Shown one piece after another: positions 16,909-26,047 of a DNA stretch of 64,000 nucleotides. This DNA is from Actinomyces massiliensis 4401292 (lineage in GTDB: Bacteria > Actinomycetota > Actinomycetes > Actinomycetales > Actinomycetaceae). The notes beneath the pieces are model-generated. The model ran no database searches. It was not told where the DNA came from and saw nothing but the letters and a program-made list of their open reading frames with translations. The translations under genes and the position numbers were made by a program. Numbering within the stretch: position 1 is the stretch's first letter; each line of letters starts with the position of its first letter. Where the stretch lies: the NCBI RefSeq assembly GCF_000269805.1, contig NZ_JH711481.1, forward strand, positions 206,194 through 270,193, written 5' to 3'.

Positions 16909-17718
16909 TCACCTCCGCGCCTCAAGCGTCTGGGCAGCGCGTTCCCGGACGACCCGATGGAGGGGCATCTCCCCCTCTCCGTCCCGAGAGCCGGAAACCG
17001 GCTCCGCCGTCCACCCCGGTTCCAGCAGCCTCAGCATCCCGGCGCGCAGGAGGGACTGGTCGATGGCGGTGCTGCCGGCCAGGGACAGGACCGCCGCCCC
17101 CTGGTCGAGGGCGGCCAGGAGCGCTCCGAGCCGCTCGTCGGTGAGAGAGTCCCCCGCCTCTCCGACCCCCGCGTCGCGGCTCTCCACGCCTTCGATCTCC
17201 GCGTCGCCGCACCTCGTACCGCCGTCCCCGGCCTCTCCGGCCCCGACGCCGAAGGCGCCGCCCCTCCCCGCCCGATCGGCCGGATCTCGGCGCGAGGACT
17301 CGACAACGGCGGCATAGGCGCCGACCACCTGGTTGACCCGTTGTACGACCTGTCCGCTCAGGCGCTCGTTGCGGGCGGCCACCGCGATGAACTCCAGGGT
17401 GGCCAGGGCGAGGCCCCTGACGGCCTCCGCGGCCTCGCCGTCGGCGGCCAGACCCCCCGGCTGCGGCCCGAAGGCGTTCCAGCCTCGGCCCGTGGAGCCC
17501 TCGATGTCCTTGTCCAGGACCGCCAGAAACAACTCGGCCTTGCCCGCGAAGTTGGAGTAGACGGCCCCCTTGGAGAAGCCCGCGGCCCGGGCGATCCGGT
17601 CGAGCCGGGCGCCGTGGTAGCCGGCCTCGGCGAAGGCCGCGCGTGCAGCGAAGACGATGGCCTCGCGAGTCTGTCTCTGGCGGTCGCGCCTGCTGATCGG
17701 ATCGGGAAGGTCTATCAC
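16909..17718 (-). CDS. TetR/AcrR-family regulator
   Basis: 269 aa. HTH is [26 protein letters not shown], a classic AcrR-type signature. The middle of the protein has an unusual Gly/Asp/Arg-rich insertion (RDPADRAGRGGAFGVGAGEAGD) that makes it longer than the usual ~200 aa. It is divergent from the M23-like gene, with two operator dyads in between. Confidence 0.88.
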   Translation of the reverse strand: MIDLPDPISRRDRQRQTREAIVFAARAAFAEAGYHGARLDRIARAAGFSKGAVYSNFAGKAELFLAVLDKDIEGSTGRGWNAFGPQPGGLAADGEAAEAVRGLALATLEFIAVAARNERLSGQVVQRVNQVVGAYAAVVESSRRDPADRAGRGGAFGVGAGEAGDGGTRCGDAEIEGVESRDAGVGEAGDSLTDERLGALLAALDQGAAVLSLAGSTAIDQSLLRAGMLRLLEPGWTAEPVSGSRDGEGEMPLHRVVRERAAQTLEARR

Positions 17719-17768
17719 TCGACCGATCGTAAAGGCGCTCCCACCCGTTGCACGCCCTCTCGCACTCA

Positions 17769-17800
17769 GATACTCTTAGTATCCAAATACTGATAGTATC
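17769..17800. promoter_or_regulatory. Tandem TetR operator dyads
   Basis: GATACTCTTAGTATC (17769-17783) and AATACTGATAGTATC (17786-17800) are two inverted repeats of the form ATACT-NNN-AGTAT placed 17 bp apart, centred between the divergent TetR and M23-like genes and ending 14 bp before the GTG of the latter. Confidence 0.8.
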
Positions 17801-17813
17801 TGAAAGGTATCCC

Positions 17814-18608
17814 GTGTCCCGCCCCGCTATCACTCGACGCCGCGCGGTCCTTGCGGGCCTGGTCGCGGCGATCACCGCCGCGACCGTTGAAAGGAGATCG
17901 ATGACAGGCACGACGGCCTCCCGCCCCCTTCCCGAAGACGGGGTGGTCGGACGGCTCCCGTTCGATGGGTCGTGGCTCACCGAGATCAGTCCCACGCGGC
18001 AAGTCCCCAGCCACGGAACCGACCTGTTCGGCACCACGTACGCGATCGACTTCATCGCGGTCGACGAGGCCGGTCGGACGGCGCCCGGCTACAGCCTGCG
18101 GACGATCCTCGCGACCGAGCCCCCGGAGCTATTCCACGCCTTCGGCCGGCCCCTGTACTCGCCCGTGGCGGGGACGGTGGCAGCCGTCCACGACGGCGAG
18201 CCCGATCACGAGGCCCGTCGGTCCCCGCTGACGCTGATCCCGTACGGGCTGAGCCAGTCGAAGCGGATCCGCCGGGGAGCGGCCGGAGTCGCAGGCAACT
18301 ACGCGGTCATTCGGACCGCGGGCAGCAGCCTCTATGTCGCGCTCGCGCACCTGAGACGGGGCTCCCTGCTCGTCTCGCCCGGTGACCGGGTTGGCCCCGG
18401 GGACAGGATCGGCAGCTGCGGCAACTCCGGCAACTCGACGCAGCCCCATCTCCATATCCAGGCCATGGACGGACTCGACCTCGACGTCGCCCGGGGAGTC
18501 CCGCTCCGTTTCGAGCAGTTCCGGCAGCACGCCCCCGGCCGGCGCGCCGCGCCGGCGCACCGCCGACTGGCGTGCCCCGACCAGGGCTCGGTCATCAGCG
18601 CGGCGTGA
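17814..18608 (+). CDS. Exported M23-like peptidase
   Basis: 264 aa. The N-terminus RRRAVLAGLVAAITAA looks like a twin-arginine or Sec signal. The M23/LytM features are SHGTDLFGTTYAIDF (about 66-80), LAHLRRGS and the final HxH in QPHLHIQ. The first metal ligand is of the variant type found in 'YAFDF' proteins, so activity as a peptidoglycan hydrolase is plausible but not assured. GTG at 17814 is chosen because the operators lie just upstream. It is controlled by the divergent TetR. Confidence 0.78.
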   Translation: MSRPAITRRRAVLAGLVAAITAATVERRSMTGTTASRPLPEDGVVGRLPFDGSWLTEISPTRQVPSHGTDLFGTTYAIDFIAVDEAGRTAPGYSLRTILATEPPELFHAFGRPLYSPVAGTVAAVHDGEPDHEARRSPLTLIPYGLSQSKRIRRGAAGVAGNYAVIRTAGSSLYVALAHLRRGSLLVSPGDRVGPGDRIGSCGNSGNSTQPHLHIQAMDGLDLDVARGVPLRFEQFRQHAPGRRAAPAHRRLACPDQGSVISAA

Positions 18609-18632
18609 CCGGCTGAGGGAGAAGCAGGACTG

Positions 18633-18665
18633 GACCGATCTTGATGCGGAAGTGAACCGATCTCG
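18633..18665 (-). repeat. 22-bp repeat, 2 units (reverse)
   Basis: GACCGATCTTG at 18633 and AACCGATCTCG at 18655, 22 bp apart, between converging genes. The first unit is degenerate. Confidence 0.8.
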
Positions 18666-18735
18666 TGGAGGGCGACGGCGCGGGCGGAGCGGCGGGGCCC
18701 GCCGGCACCGCGGGGCCCCGTCGCCGGCGCCCCGC

Positions 18736-19485
18736 TCACTCCCAGCGGAAGAGCCGGGCCGCGAGCGCGCCGCAGACGATTCCGAAGCCGAGGAGGACGA
18801 CGGCCGATCCCCAGTGCGCACCCCAGCCGTCACCGGCCCACAGGCCCCGAGTGAGGTAGGTGAGCTGAGTCAGGGGCGAGAAGCGAGCCACCGAGAGCAC
18901 CCCCGACGGGAGCACGGACAGAGGGACGGCGGCACCCGAGGTGAAGATCAGCGGGTACAGCAGGATGTTGCCGAGTCCCTGAGCCGCGCCCGGGGTGCGC
19001 AATCGGTACGCCACCAGGTAGCCGAGCGCGAGGAAGGCGGCCAGTCCAAGCAGCGTGGCGAGGAGCGTTGACAGCAGGGCCACCGCCGATGCGGGCCGGA
19101 CTCCGAATGCCACGATCGCAATGCCGTACATGGTCGCGATGGACAGGAAGGTGAGAACCGCGCGGGACAGTACGTCGGCCGCCAGGTAGAGGCCCGGTTT
19201 CAGCGGGGTGACTTGGAAGCGCCGCAGTACCCCCGCACTGCGCTGAGTCGCCATATCGATGGGCACCATGACGACAGCGGAAATGGCGATGACGATGCCG
19301 GGAAAGGCCGTGAAGTTCGTCTCCAAGAACCCCTTTCCTCCGAATTCAGGGGTCGGATCGTTGCCGAAGATGAGGCCCATGACGAGGACGAACACCGGGG
19401 CGAAGGCGATCGAGAAGATGACCGCTGCGGGCTCACGCAGGGTGCGCATTGCAGTGACCCTGCACAGTTGACGGAAGGTTTTCAT
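18736..19485 (-). CDS. ABC-2 type permease
   Basis: 249 aa with six hydrophobic segments and the ABC-2 membrane-domain pattern (TEFGGKGFLETNFTAFPGIVIAISAV... QRSAGVLRRFQVTPLKPGLYLAADVLSRAV). It follows its ATPase by 5 bp. It is the last gene of an AbrB-ATPase-permease operon, presumably exporting a drug, lipid or peptide. Confidence 0.88.
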   Translation of the reverse strand: MKTFRQLCRVTAMRTLREPAAVIFSIAFAPVFVLVMGLIFGNDPTPEFGGKGFLETNFTAFPGIVIAISAVVMVPIDMATQRSAGVLRRFQVTPLKPGLYLAADVLSRAVLTFLSIATMYGIAIVAFGVRPASAVALLSTLLATLLGLAAFLALGYLVAYRLRTPGAAQGLGNILLYPLIFTSGAAVPLSVLPSGVLSVARFSPLTQLTYLTRGLWAGDGWGAHWGSAVVLLGFGIVCGALAARLFRWE

Positions 19486-19490
19486 TGGGG

Positions 19491-20411
19491 TCAGTCCTCC
19501 TCGCGCATCGAACGGCCGGTCAGGGAGAGGAACACGTCCTCGAGCGAGGGCGCCGAGACGCGCACGTCACTGACGGTGGGGCCGGTCTGCTCTATCGTGT
19601 CGATCATCTGTTGTGGGAAACGTGTGCTCGTCGAGTGCACCTGCACCTGGCAGTCGCGCACTCTGACGTTGGAGATCCCATCCAGCCCCTCCAGGAGTGC
19701 AGCGGGCACAGGGCTGGAAGTGCGCAGCCGGATCTCCGCACCGCCGCCCAGGGAGGCGACCAGGTCGGGAACGGTGTCGAGGGCGATGAGGCGTCCGTGA
19801 TCGACGACGCCGACCCGGTCGCACAGCGCCTCCGCCTCCTCCATGTAGTGCGTTGTCATCAGCACGGTGGCGCCCCGTTCCCGAATGGAGCGCACCACGT
19901 CCCACATGGCCAGGCGCGCCTGCGGATCGAGGGCGGTGGTGAGCTCGTCGAGGAAGACGATCTCGGGCCGGTTGATCAGGGCCAGGGCGATGAACACCCG
20001 CTGGCGCTGGCCGCCCGAGAGCTTCTCGACGTAGGCATCGCGCTTGCCGGCGATCCCCAGCTCTTCCAGGAGCTCGTCGGTGTCGGCGGGGTCGCTGTAC
20101 ATGGAGGCGAAGAGGTCCATCGCCTCGCGCACCTTGATCTTGGGCGGCAGCGCCGCCGTCTGCAGCTGGACCCCGATACGGCTCCGCCAGGCCGGGGTGG
20201 GGCTGGCCGGATCGGCGTCGAGGACGCGCACGCTTCCGCCACTGGGAGTGCGCAGGCCCTCCAGGCACTCCAGGAGCGTGGTCTTTCCCGCCCCATTCGG
20301 CCCGATCAGGCCGAAGATCTCTCCCGCTTTCACCTCGAAGGAGACCCCATCGACGGCGGCGAGTTCGCCATATGTCTTGGTCAGATTCTCAACGACGATT
20401 GCAGTACTCAT
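19491..20411 (-). CDS. ABC transporter ATP-binding protein (DrrA-like)
   Basis: 306-aa ATPase with Walker A GPNGAGKTT, signature LSGGQRQRV, Walker B IVFLDE and H-loop TTHYME. It has a ~70-residue C-terminal domain like DrrA/NodI exporters. ATG at 20411 is chosen: the peptide then begins MSTAIVVENLTKTYG, the family's normal N-terminus. It starts 2 bp after the AbrB-type gene ends. Confidence 0.92.
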   Translation of the reverse strand: MSTAIVVENLTKTYGELAAVDGVSFEVKAGEIFGLIGPNGAGKTTLLECLEGLRTPSGGSVRVLDADPASPTPAWRSRIGVQLQTAALPPKIKVREAMDLFASMYSDPADTDELLEELGIAGKRDAYVEKLSGGQRQRVFIALALINRPEIVFLDELTTALDPQARLAMWDVVRSIRERGATVLMTTHYMEEAEALCDRVGVVDHGRLIALDTVPDLVASLGGGAEIRLRTSSPVPAALLEGLDGISNVRVRDCQVQVHSTSTRFPQQMIDTIEQTGPTVSDVRVSAPSLEDVFLSLTGRSMREED

Positions 20412-20413
20412 TG

Positions 20414-20821
20414 TCACTCCTCCTCGGACGACTTCTCGGCGGCAGGTGATGGGGCACCCGGATTCGAAGGGGGGCCCGCCTGGGAGGCAGAGCCCTTTTC
20501 TGGAGCGACACTCGGGTCCGCGGCCGGATCCGGATCGTCCGCACCCGCCTCCGGGGCGCTCGGACCCTGACCGCCGAAGGCCGAGCGGACGAGCATGGCG
20601 AGCGGATCGTCCTTCGGAGCACGCTCCAGCAAGCTGGCGAGCGGGATGAGCGCCAGCCCCTGGGCCGGATCTGTCAGGACGATGAGCTGGTCCCCGGGTT
20701 CGAGACCGACATGCTTGCGGGCCTGCGTCGGAAGGGCGACTTGCCCCCTCTGCCCGACGGTGACCGTTCCGAAGAAGCCTCTGCCGTCCGGCCCGATGTG
20801 GGACGGGTTGCGCGGTACCAC
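20414..20821 (-). CDS. AbrB/SpoVT-domain regulator with acidic tail
   Basis: 135 aa. The N-terminal ~55 residues form an AbrB/MazE-type swapped-hairpin DNA-binding domain (TVTVGQRGQVALPTQARKHV and GDQLIVLTD). The rest is a Pro/Ala/Glu/Ser-rich disordered tail. The GTG at 20821 is chosen because AGGAGGAATC immediately precedes it. It is the first gene of the operon and so probably autoregulates it. Confidence 0.85.
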   Translation of the reverse strand: MVPRNPSHIGPDGRGFFGTVTVGQRGQVALPTQARKHVGLEPGDQLIVLTDPAQGLALIPLASLLERAPKDDPLAMLVRSAFGGQGPSAPEAGADDPDPAADPSVAPEKGSASQAGPPSNPGAPSPAAEKSSEEE

Positions 20822-20834
20822 GATTCCTCCTATC

Positions 20835-20885
20835 ACTCTGCCACACAAAACATGCATGACATGCAAAACATGTATGACGTCTATG
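20835..20885 (-). promoter_or_regulatory. Promoter/operator of the AbrB-ABC operon
   Basis: An AT-richer patch read on the minus strand contains two direct copies of CATGTTTTG separated by CATGTCATG. Such repeated half-sites fit binding by the AbrB-type protein encoded just downstream. Confidence 0.5.
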
Positions 20886-20984
20886 TTGCACCCATCACAA
20901 CAGATGCGCAAGAGGGTGACGGCGGTCTCTTTCGAAAGAGGCGCCCCCGCGGGCGCGCCCAGGGACCCAGCTACGCACCACCCT

Positions 20985-21127
20985 CGAGATCGGTCGCATT
21001 CCGCCTCGAGATCGGTCCGCTTCCGCGCCGAGATCGGTCCAGTTCCGGCTCGAAATCGGTCCGCTTCCGCCCCGAGATCGGTCCAGTTCCGGCTCGAAAT
21101 CGGTCCGCTCCCGCCCCGAGCCCGACG
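20985..21127 (+). repeat. 22-bp tandem repeat array, 7 units (forward)
   Basis: Units begin at 20985, 21007, 21029, 21051, 21073, 21095 and 21117, always 22 bp apart. Linkers alternate between CGCTTCCG and CAGTTCCG, so a 44-bp higher-order period is visible. It lies between divergent genes, unlike most other arrays. Confidence 0.95.
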
Positions 21128-21321
21128 ACGATGACGGGCTTGCGCGGAGCACTCGCCCGACAGAAGCCTCATTGGGCGAGGCAGCTCCCACTCGGGCCAC
21201 GGATGTCGCGACTGTCTCGGCTGTCTCGGCCATCGTGACTGTCTCGACGCCGCCCCGGTGCCCTTGCCACACGCTCGGACACCCTTGTGTCTGCCACGAT
21301 GTGAGGGTGTGTGCTCACTCC

Positions 21322-22147
21322 ATGGATCACGGCGAACGCATGCTGCGCATCGGCACTTTCTCAACGCTGTCGAGGATCAGTGTGCGCATGCTGCGCTACT
21401 ACCAGGAGCATGATGTGCTCGTTCACCGACCCCTTCAGCGGCTATCGCTACTACAGAGCCGAGCAGCTGGTCGATGCGCATCTGGTCGTACAACTGCGTG
21501 ACGCGGGCTTCCCCGTCGCGTCAATCGCGCAGCTCGTGGTCTGCGCAGATCCAGCCAGGGTCGAGGCGGCGATCGCCGCACAACGCACCGAACTCCTACG
21601 TCAGCAGGACGCCCTGCGAGGACAGCTTCTCGCCCTGGATCGCATCGGCACCACACTGAGAGGACACGTCACTATGACTACCATGACCGATGTCACCGTC
21701 ACAACGCTGCCCCGGATGGAGGTGGCCGGCCTGCGCCGCACCATCGCCGACTACCACGCGGAAGGCCTCCTGTGGCAGGAGATCATGCCCCTGCTGGAGA
21801 AGTCCGGCGCTCGTCTTCCCGACGGCGCCATCGGCGGGGCCACCTACTACGACGCCGACTACCGGGAGGCCGACGTCGACGTCGAGGTCTGGCTCCAGGT
21901 CTCCGAGCCGTTCGATGCGACCCCGCCCCTGGAACGCCGCACCCTGCCCGCGCAGCGGATCGTGACCGCCACCGTGCGGGGCGACTACTCCCAGATGCCC
22001 ACGGCGACCACGGCGATCGGCGCCTACATCGCCGAGCACGGCCTGCGCACCGGCCCGATGTTCAACATCTACCGGGTCAGCCCGGCGCAGAGCGACGACC
22101 CCAACAGCTGGGTCACCGACGTCTGCTTCCCGATCCTTGATGAGTAG
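21322..22147 (+). pseudogene. MerR-family regulator with GyrI-like domain, frameshifted
   Basis: The N-terminal MerR helix-turn-helix (MLRIGTFSTLSRISVRMLRY and the following YQEHDVLV) is read from 21340 in one frame. The continuation DPFSGYRYYRAEQLV, which normally follows it directly, is read in the next frame from about 21422. The break lies at 21419-21430. The rest is intact: a coiled dimerisation helix and a GyrI-like ligand domain (TVTTLPRMEVAGLRRTIADY to the stop). It is either a recent pseudogene, a sequencing error, or a product that starts inside the second frame. Confidence 0.8.
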
Positions 22148-22366
22148 GCGATCGGCAGAGGTGTAGCCGCTGCACCGACCGGCCCGCCGAGCACGGGCTT
22201 CCTCCCGGCACTCTGCAGCATGAAGCTCCAGCAGATCCTGAGCGCGCAGATTGTCAGAAGACTCGTGTCACCGACTTCGCGATGCCCCTGCATGACAGCG
22301 TCCAACGCCGTTGGCAACTCGTTCGTGAAAGCATCTGTGTCGTCGAGACGGGCGCGAGCGCGCGTG

Positions 22367-22443
22367 AACCGATCTCGACGCGGAACCCGACCGATCTCGG
22401 CACGGAGTACGACCGATCTCGAGCCGGAACCGGACCGATCTCG
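22367..22443 (-). repeat. 22-bp tandem repeat array, 4 units (reverse)
   Basis: Units at 22367, 22389, 22411 and 22433. They lie inside the 555-bp gap between the MerR pseudogene and murT; I see nothing else supportable in that gap. Confidence 0.93.
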
Positions 22444-22702
22444 GCGAGCACCGAGTCGGGAGTCTGCTCCCAGTCGAAGCCCTCGCTGTGCCCCGGCTCG
22501 GGCCCGACGGTCCATGTGACGCATTTCCCGGCCATAACCTCTCGAACCTCTCGAACCTCTAGGTTCCCATCCGGAGGCTGCTCGGGCGGCATGGTGGCGC
22601 GACCGCACCGGGTCCCGGTCGCAGGCCGCACGGACGACGCGCCCGCTCGCAGGTGGCCCTAGACTAGCGCCGCCCCGTCATCGACCTGCAGGAGCCGCAC
22701 CC

Positions 22703-24121
22703 ATGGACCTCTCCCCCGCCGCGTCCCTGCGCTCCCGCATCACCGTGGCCCTGGGCCGCACCGCCCGCCTCGTATCCCGACTGCGCGGGGGCGGCTCGGG
22801 CGGGACCGCACTGCCCGGCCTCGTCGTCGAGAAGCTCGACCCCGGTTTCCTGGCCCGTACGCTGGGTCAGCTGCCCATGGGCGTGGTCGTCGTGTCGGGC
22901 ACCAACGGCAAGACGACCACGACGAAGATGGTCGTTCAGCTCCTGCGCGAACAGGGCCTCAAGGTCCTGACCAACCGGTCGGGCTCGAACTTCGTGCGCG
23001 GAGTACTCGCCTCGCTGCTCACCGAGGTCGATGCGGGCGGTCGCCTGAGCCACGACGTCGCCGTCCTGGAGCTCGACGAGGCGCATGCGGTGCGCTTCGT
23101 ACGACTCATCAAGCCCCGCCACGCCCTGCTGCTCAACGTCATGCGCGACCAGCTCGACCGCTTCGGCGAGATCGACTACACCGCCTCGCTCCTGCACAAG
23201 GTCGCCCTGGCGACCACGGGCTCCGTCGTCGTCAACGCCGACGACCCGCGCCTGGGGGCCGACGCCTTCACCGGGGACCTGACTGCCCGCGTCGCCTCCT
23301 TCGGCGCCGGGCCGGCCCTGCGCTCCCTGTTCCTGTCCGACGACGATCTGCGCACCGGCGCGGCCTCTCCGCAGGACGATGCCGACACGGCGAGCTCAGC
23401 TGATTCAGCGACCGCAGAGGCCCCGGCGAACCCGACGACCTCAACCTCAGCCACCCCGACGCCGCGCGTGAGCCTGCAGTCCCTGAGCGGCCAGGATGCC
23501 GTCGTGCGCGTGGACGGGGCCGATCACGACGTCGCCTTCACCATCCCCGGCATCCACAACCAGCTCAACGCCTGCGCCGCCCTCGCCGTCGCCCTGGAGA
23601 CGCTGGGGGACGAGGCCGACCTGGCGGGCCTGCTGACCACGCTCGCCAGCGTCCAGGCGGCCTTCGGGCGCGGCGAGGTGCTGACCCTGGACGGCCGTGA
23701 CGTGCAGCTCTCACTGGTGAAGAATCCCGCAGGATTCCGCATGGGACTGCTCACGGCCGCCGAGGCCGTGCGCTCCGGCGGCCCGGAGTCGGTCATGATC
23801 GCCATCAACGACGAGTACGCGGACGGCCGCGACATGTCCTGGCTGTGGGACGTCGAGTTCGCGGGCCTGCGCACCGAGGGTGTTGCCGTGGTCACCGGAG
23901 TGCGCGCCTGGGACATGGCGCTGCGGCTGCGCTACGACGAGGTGCCGATCGGCACGGTCGAGCCCGATCTGACCCGGGCCGTGGCCCTCCTGCGCCGGGC
24001 CGCCTCCGCCGCCGACGACGGGGCGGGCCGCCCCATGCGCATCTTCACCACCTATACGGCCATGCTCGCCCTGCGCGCCCATCTGGCCGAGCTCACCGAC
24101 GTCGAGGAGGCCCTGACATGA
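22703..24121 (+). CDS. murT: Lipid II isoglutaminyl synthase, MurT subunit
   Basis: 472-aa Mur-ligase-like subunit which, with GatD, amidates D-Glu of lipid II to D-isoglutamine. The ATP-binding loop is SGTNGKTTT (65-73). The C-terminal DUF1727 domain is present. Between residues ~220 and 260, where MurT of Staphylococcus carries a Cys4 zinc ribbon, there is a Ser/Ala/Thr-rich linker and no cysteines. It is coupled to gatD by an ATGA overlap at 24118-24121. It acts on the inner face of the membrane. Confidence 0.95.
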   Translation: MDLSPAASLRSRITVALGRTARLVSRLRGGGSGGTALPGLVVEKLDPGFLARTLGQLPMGVVVVSGTNGKTTTTKMVVQLLREQGLKVLTNRSGSNFVRGVLASLLTEVDAGGRLSHDVAVLELDEAHAVRFVRLIKPRHALLLNVMRDQLDRFGEIDYTASLLHKVALATTGSVVVNADDPRLGADAFTGDLTARVASFGAGPALRSLFLSDDDLRTGAASPQDDADTASSADSATAEAPANPTTSTSATPTPRVSLQSLSGQDAVVRVDGADHDVAFTIPGIHNQLNACAALAVALETLGDEADLAGLLTTLASVQAAFGRGEVLTLDGRDVQLSLVKNPAGFRMGLLTAAEAVRSGGPESVMIAINDEYADGRDMSWLWDVEFAGLRTEGVAVVTGVRAWDMALRLRYDEVPIGTVEPDLTRAVALLRRAASAADDGAGRPMRIFTTYTAMLALRAHLAELTDVEEALT

Positions 24122-24885
24122 GCGAGCCGACCTACCTGCACGCGACCGATGGCGCCGCTCGCGGGCGCCTGCGGCTGCTTCAGCTCTACCCGCGGGACAT
24201 GAACATCTACGGCGATTGGGGCAACGCCCTGGTGCTGGCCCGCCGCGCGCAGTGGGCGGGCTACGACGTCGACCTGCTCTCCTACGACCCGGGTGACGAG
24301 TTCCCGGACGACGTCGATCTGCTCGTGGGCGGTGGCGGGCAGGACTCGGGGCAGGAGCGCATCAAGGAGGACCTGGTGGAGCGGGGTCCGCAGCTGCGCG
24401 CCTGGGCCTCCGACGGCATGCCCATGCTCGTCATCTGCGGGCTCTACCAGCTCTTCGGACACCGCTTCATCACGGGCACGGGCGCCGAGATCCCCGGCAT
24501 TTCCATTCTCGACGCCGAAACCGTGGCCGGGTCGGGCCGGCTGATCGGGAACATCACCCTGGAGTCGAAGGACTTCGGGAGGGTGGTCGGTTATGAGAAT
24601 CACTCCGGCCTGACGACGCTGGCCGCCGGAGTCGCGCCCTTCGGGCGGGTGCGCTCCGGTGACGGCAATAACGGCAAGGACGGCACCGAGGGCGGCCGCG
24701 CCGATCATGTGATCGGCACCTATCTGCACGGCTCCCTGCTGCCCAAGAACCCGGCCGTGGCCGACTGGCTGCTGGCCCGCGCCGTCGAGCGCGCCGGCGG
24801 GACATGGGAGGGCGGCAGCCTGGACGAGCGGGCCGATGCCTGGGCCGAGAAGGCCCGCAAAGTGGCGGCGAGCCGGCCCCGATGA
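24118..24885 (+). CDS. gatD: Lipid II isoglutaminyl synthase, GatD glutaminase subunit
   Basis: 255-aa class I glutamine amidotransferase-like protein supplying ammonia to MurT. The nucleophile is Cys107 in VICGLYQLFG, and the catalytic His is in GTYLHGSLLPKNP (about 204), both standard for GatD/CobQ-type glutaminases. It is translationally coupled to murT. Downstream, 24886-25056 holds no gene I can support. Confidence 0.95.
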   Translation: MSEPTYLHATDGAARGRLRLLQLYPRDMNIYGDWGNALVLARRAQWAGYDVDLLSYDPGDEFPDDVDLLVGGGGQDSGQERIKEDLVERGPQLRAWASDGMPMLVICGLYQLFGHRFITGTGAEIPGISILDAETVAGSGRLIGNITLESKDFGRVVGYENHSGLTTLAAGVAPFGRVRSGDGNNGKDGTEGGRADHVIGTYLHGSLLPKNPAVADWLLARAVERAGGTWEGGSLDERADAWAEKARKVAASRPR

Positions 24886-25056
24886 AGCTCCGCCGCAGCG
24901 CCCGCCCATAACTTCCCATCACGGGCCATGGAGATGAGGGGCAGGGGCCGATCTTTCTTCAACGAAGGAAGTCATGGTGCGGGTCTCCGCCCTGGCGCCA
25001 ATACCGCTGGAGGCCTCGAACCGCCGACATGAACAGCCCGAGGTTCAAGCGCCCAG

Positions 25057-25341
25057 TCAGACCTCCTCGTACTGGGCAATAACAGGGGCGTTATCGGAGA
25101 GTTCGACCATCCGCGGAACGAGGTCGGTGAAATGCTCGGAGGCGTTGTGGCTGTCGACGGCGGCGGTGTCGGCCCACTCCTCAATGAAGGCGAAGACACC
25201 GGCATCCTCGCGGGAGATGACGAATCGGTAGGAGGCATTTCCGGCCTCCGCGCGGCTGCCGGCAGCAAGGCGATGAGCGAGTTCGATGAAGCGCTCACGA
25301 TTGTCCTCGGGAATGGAGAACGTAGCGACGATGGTGATCAT
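25057..25341 (-). CDS. Antibiotic biosynthesis monooxygenase (ABM/YgiN-like) protein
   Basis: 94 aa, a small ferredoxin-fold protein. The pattern MITIVATFSIPEDNRERFIELA, with FAFIEEWAD in the middle and SEHF near the end, is characteristic of the ABM family (quinol monooxygenase YgiN and relatives). The function is not known beyond that; it could be a quinol oxidase or a stress protein. It stands alone. Confidence 0.85.
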   Translation of the reverse strand: MITIVATFSIPEDNRERFIELAHRLAAGSRAEAGNASYRFVISREDAGVFAFIEEWADTAAVDSHNASEHFTDLVPRMVELSDNAPVIAQYEEV

Positions 25342-25490
25342 GGAACTCCTTGATTCAATCAGTGCGCCGGCGGCTCACCGGCCATCAGGACGCGTCCGAT
25401 GCTACGACCCCGGAACGCACGGGCGTGAGTCACTTTAGCGTCGCCTCTCCCCTGCCCGACGCGCCGGATCGGTCTTATGGCGGGTGTCGC

Positions 25491-25646
25491 GTGTCAGGGC
25501 ATCTGGGACAGGGGTGGGTGTTTGGGGTGTGGTGGTTTTCGGTGGGGTGGTTTTCGGGTTGGGGGGTCGTGTGAAGTGGGCTGGACGGCCGCGGGGTGGC
25601 TCTGCCGGTGTTCTCGTGGCCCTCGTGTGCAGGGGGGGTGGTGGGT
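25491..25646 (+). other. G/T-rich stretch beginning with a repeated 20-bp sequence
   Basis: Begins GTGTCAGGGCATCTGGGACA (25491-25510), nearly the same as 32908-32927. It continues as a strongly G/T-biased plus strand with many GGG/GGGG runs, up to the S element. No gene is visible. The G-runs could form quadruplexes. Confidence 0.5.
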
Positions 25647-25859
25647 GTTGCACACTCGCGTGCATCCGGCGTCGGTGGGAACCGCGGAATCACGCGGAAC
25701 AGCAATGTCGGTAGCGGTAGTGGTCATGCTCCCATGTGCGTAGACCCCCTCATTGCACATGGGAGCCCGACCACCACACACAATGATCGCCCTAAAATCT
25801 CGTCATTCCAACAAAAACCAGCTCTTGCCCCGCAGAAGCCCCGCCCTCCCATGTGCAAC
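25647..25859 (-). repeat. Structured repeat element 'S', copy B
   Basis: On the minus strand it begins GTTGCACATGGGAG (from 25859) and ends TGTGCAAC (25647), 213 bp. The central hairpin is 25728-25740 with 25755-25766 (GCTCCCATGTGC/GCACATGGGAGC). It is closely related to copy C (32995-33208) along its whole length, and the similarity continues ~30 bp upstream and ~50 bp downstream. Confidence 0.9.
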
Positions 25860-25906
25860 ATCGAAGACAACCAACACCCGCCAGGCACACCCACCGCGCC
25901 CCGCAC

Positions 25907-25939
25907 TGAGATCGGTCCACTTCCGGCTCGAGATCGGTC
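25907..25939 (+). repeat. 22-bp repeat, 2 units (forward)
   Basis: Units at 25907 and 25929. They face the reverse-oriented nine-unit array at 26048 across a 108-bp spacer that is related to 54330-54437. Confidence 0.88.
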
Positions 25940-26047
25940 CGATTCAGCCCGGCCAACCCGACGTCGAGACGCGCACGACGAGCTCGAGGGCCAAAGCCGC
26001 ATGCCGCACCTCAGAACCTCCGGCGAACAGCAGCCCCGCGGCAGCAC
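25940..26047 (-). pseudogene. Repeat-flanked gene fragment (C-terminus-like), copy 1
   Basis: Read on the minus strand this spacer encodes a short open stretch containing GSEVRHAALALELVVRVSTS, ending in GWPG and a stop. The spacer at 54330-54437, read on the plus strand, encodes the closely similar GSEVRHVAFALDLVVRASTS, ending in GRPG and a stop. Both are bounded by 22-bp arrays. The conserved amino-acid pattern suggests remnants of the 3' end of one gene. I cannot name the parent gene. Confidence 0.55.

Noticed and set aside
17815-18055. Extension of the TetR gene upstream on the minus strand
   Set aside because: It would run through the operator dyads and into the M23-like gene; no ribosome-binding site.
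25435-25781. Several short ORFs in the G/T-rich region and element S
   Set aside because: Not conserved between element copies; low complexity; no ribosome-binding sites.
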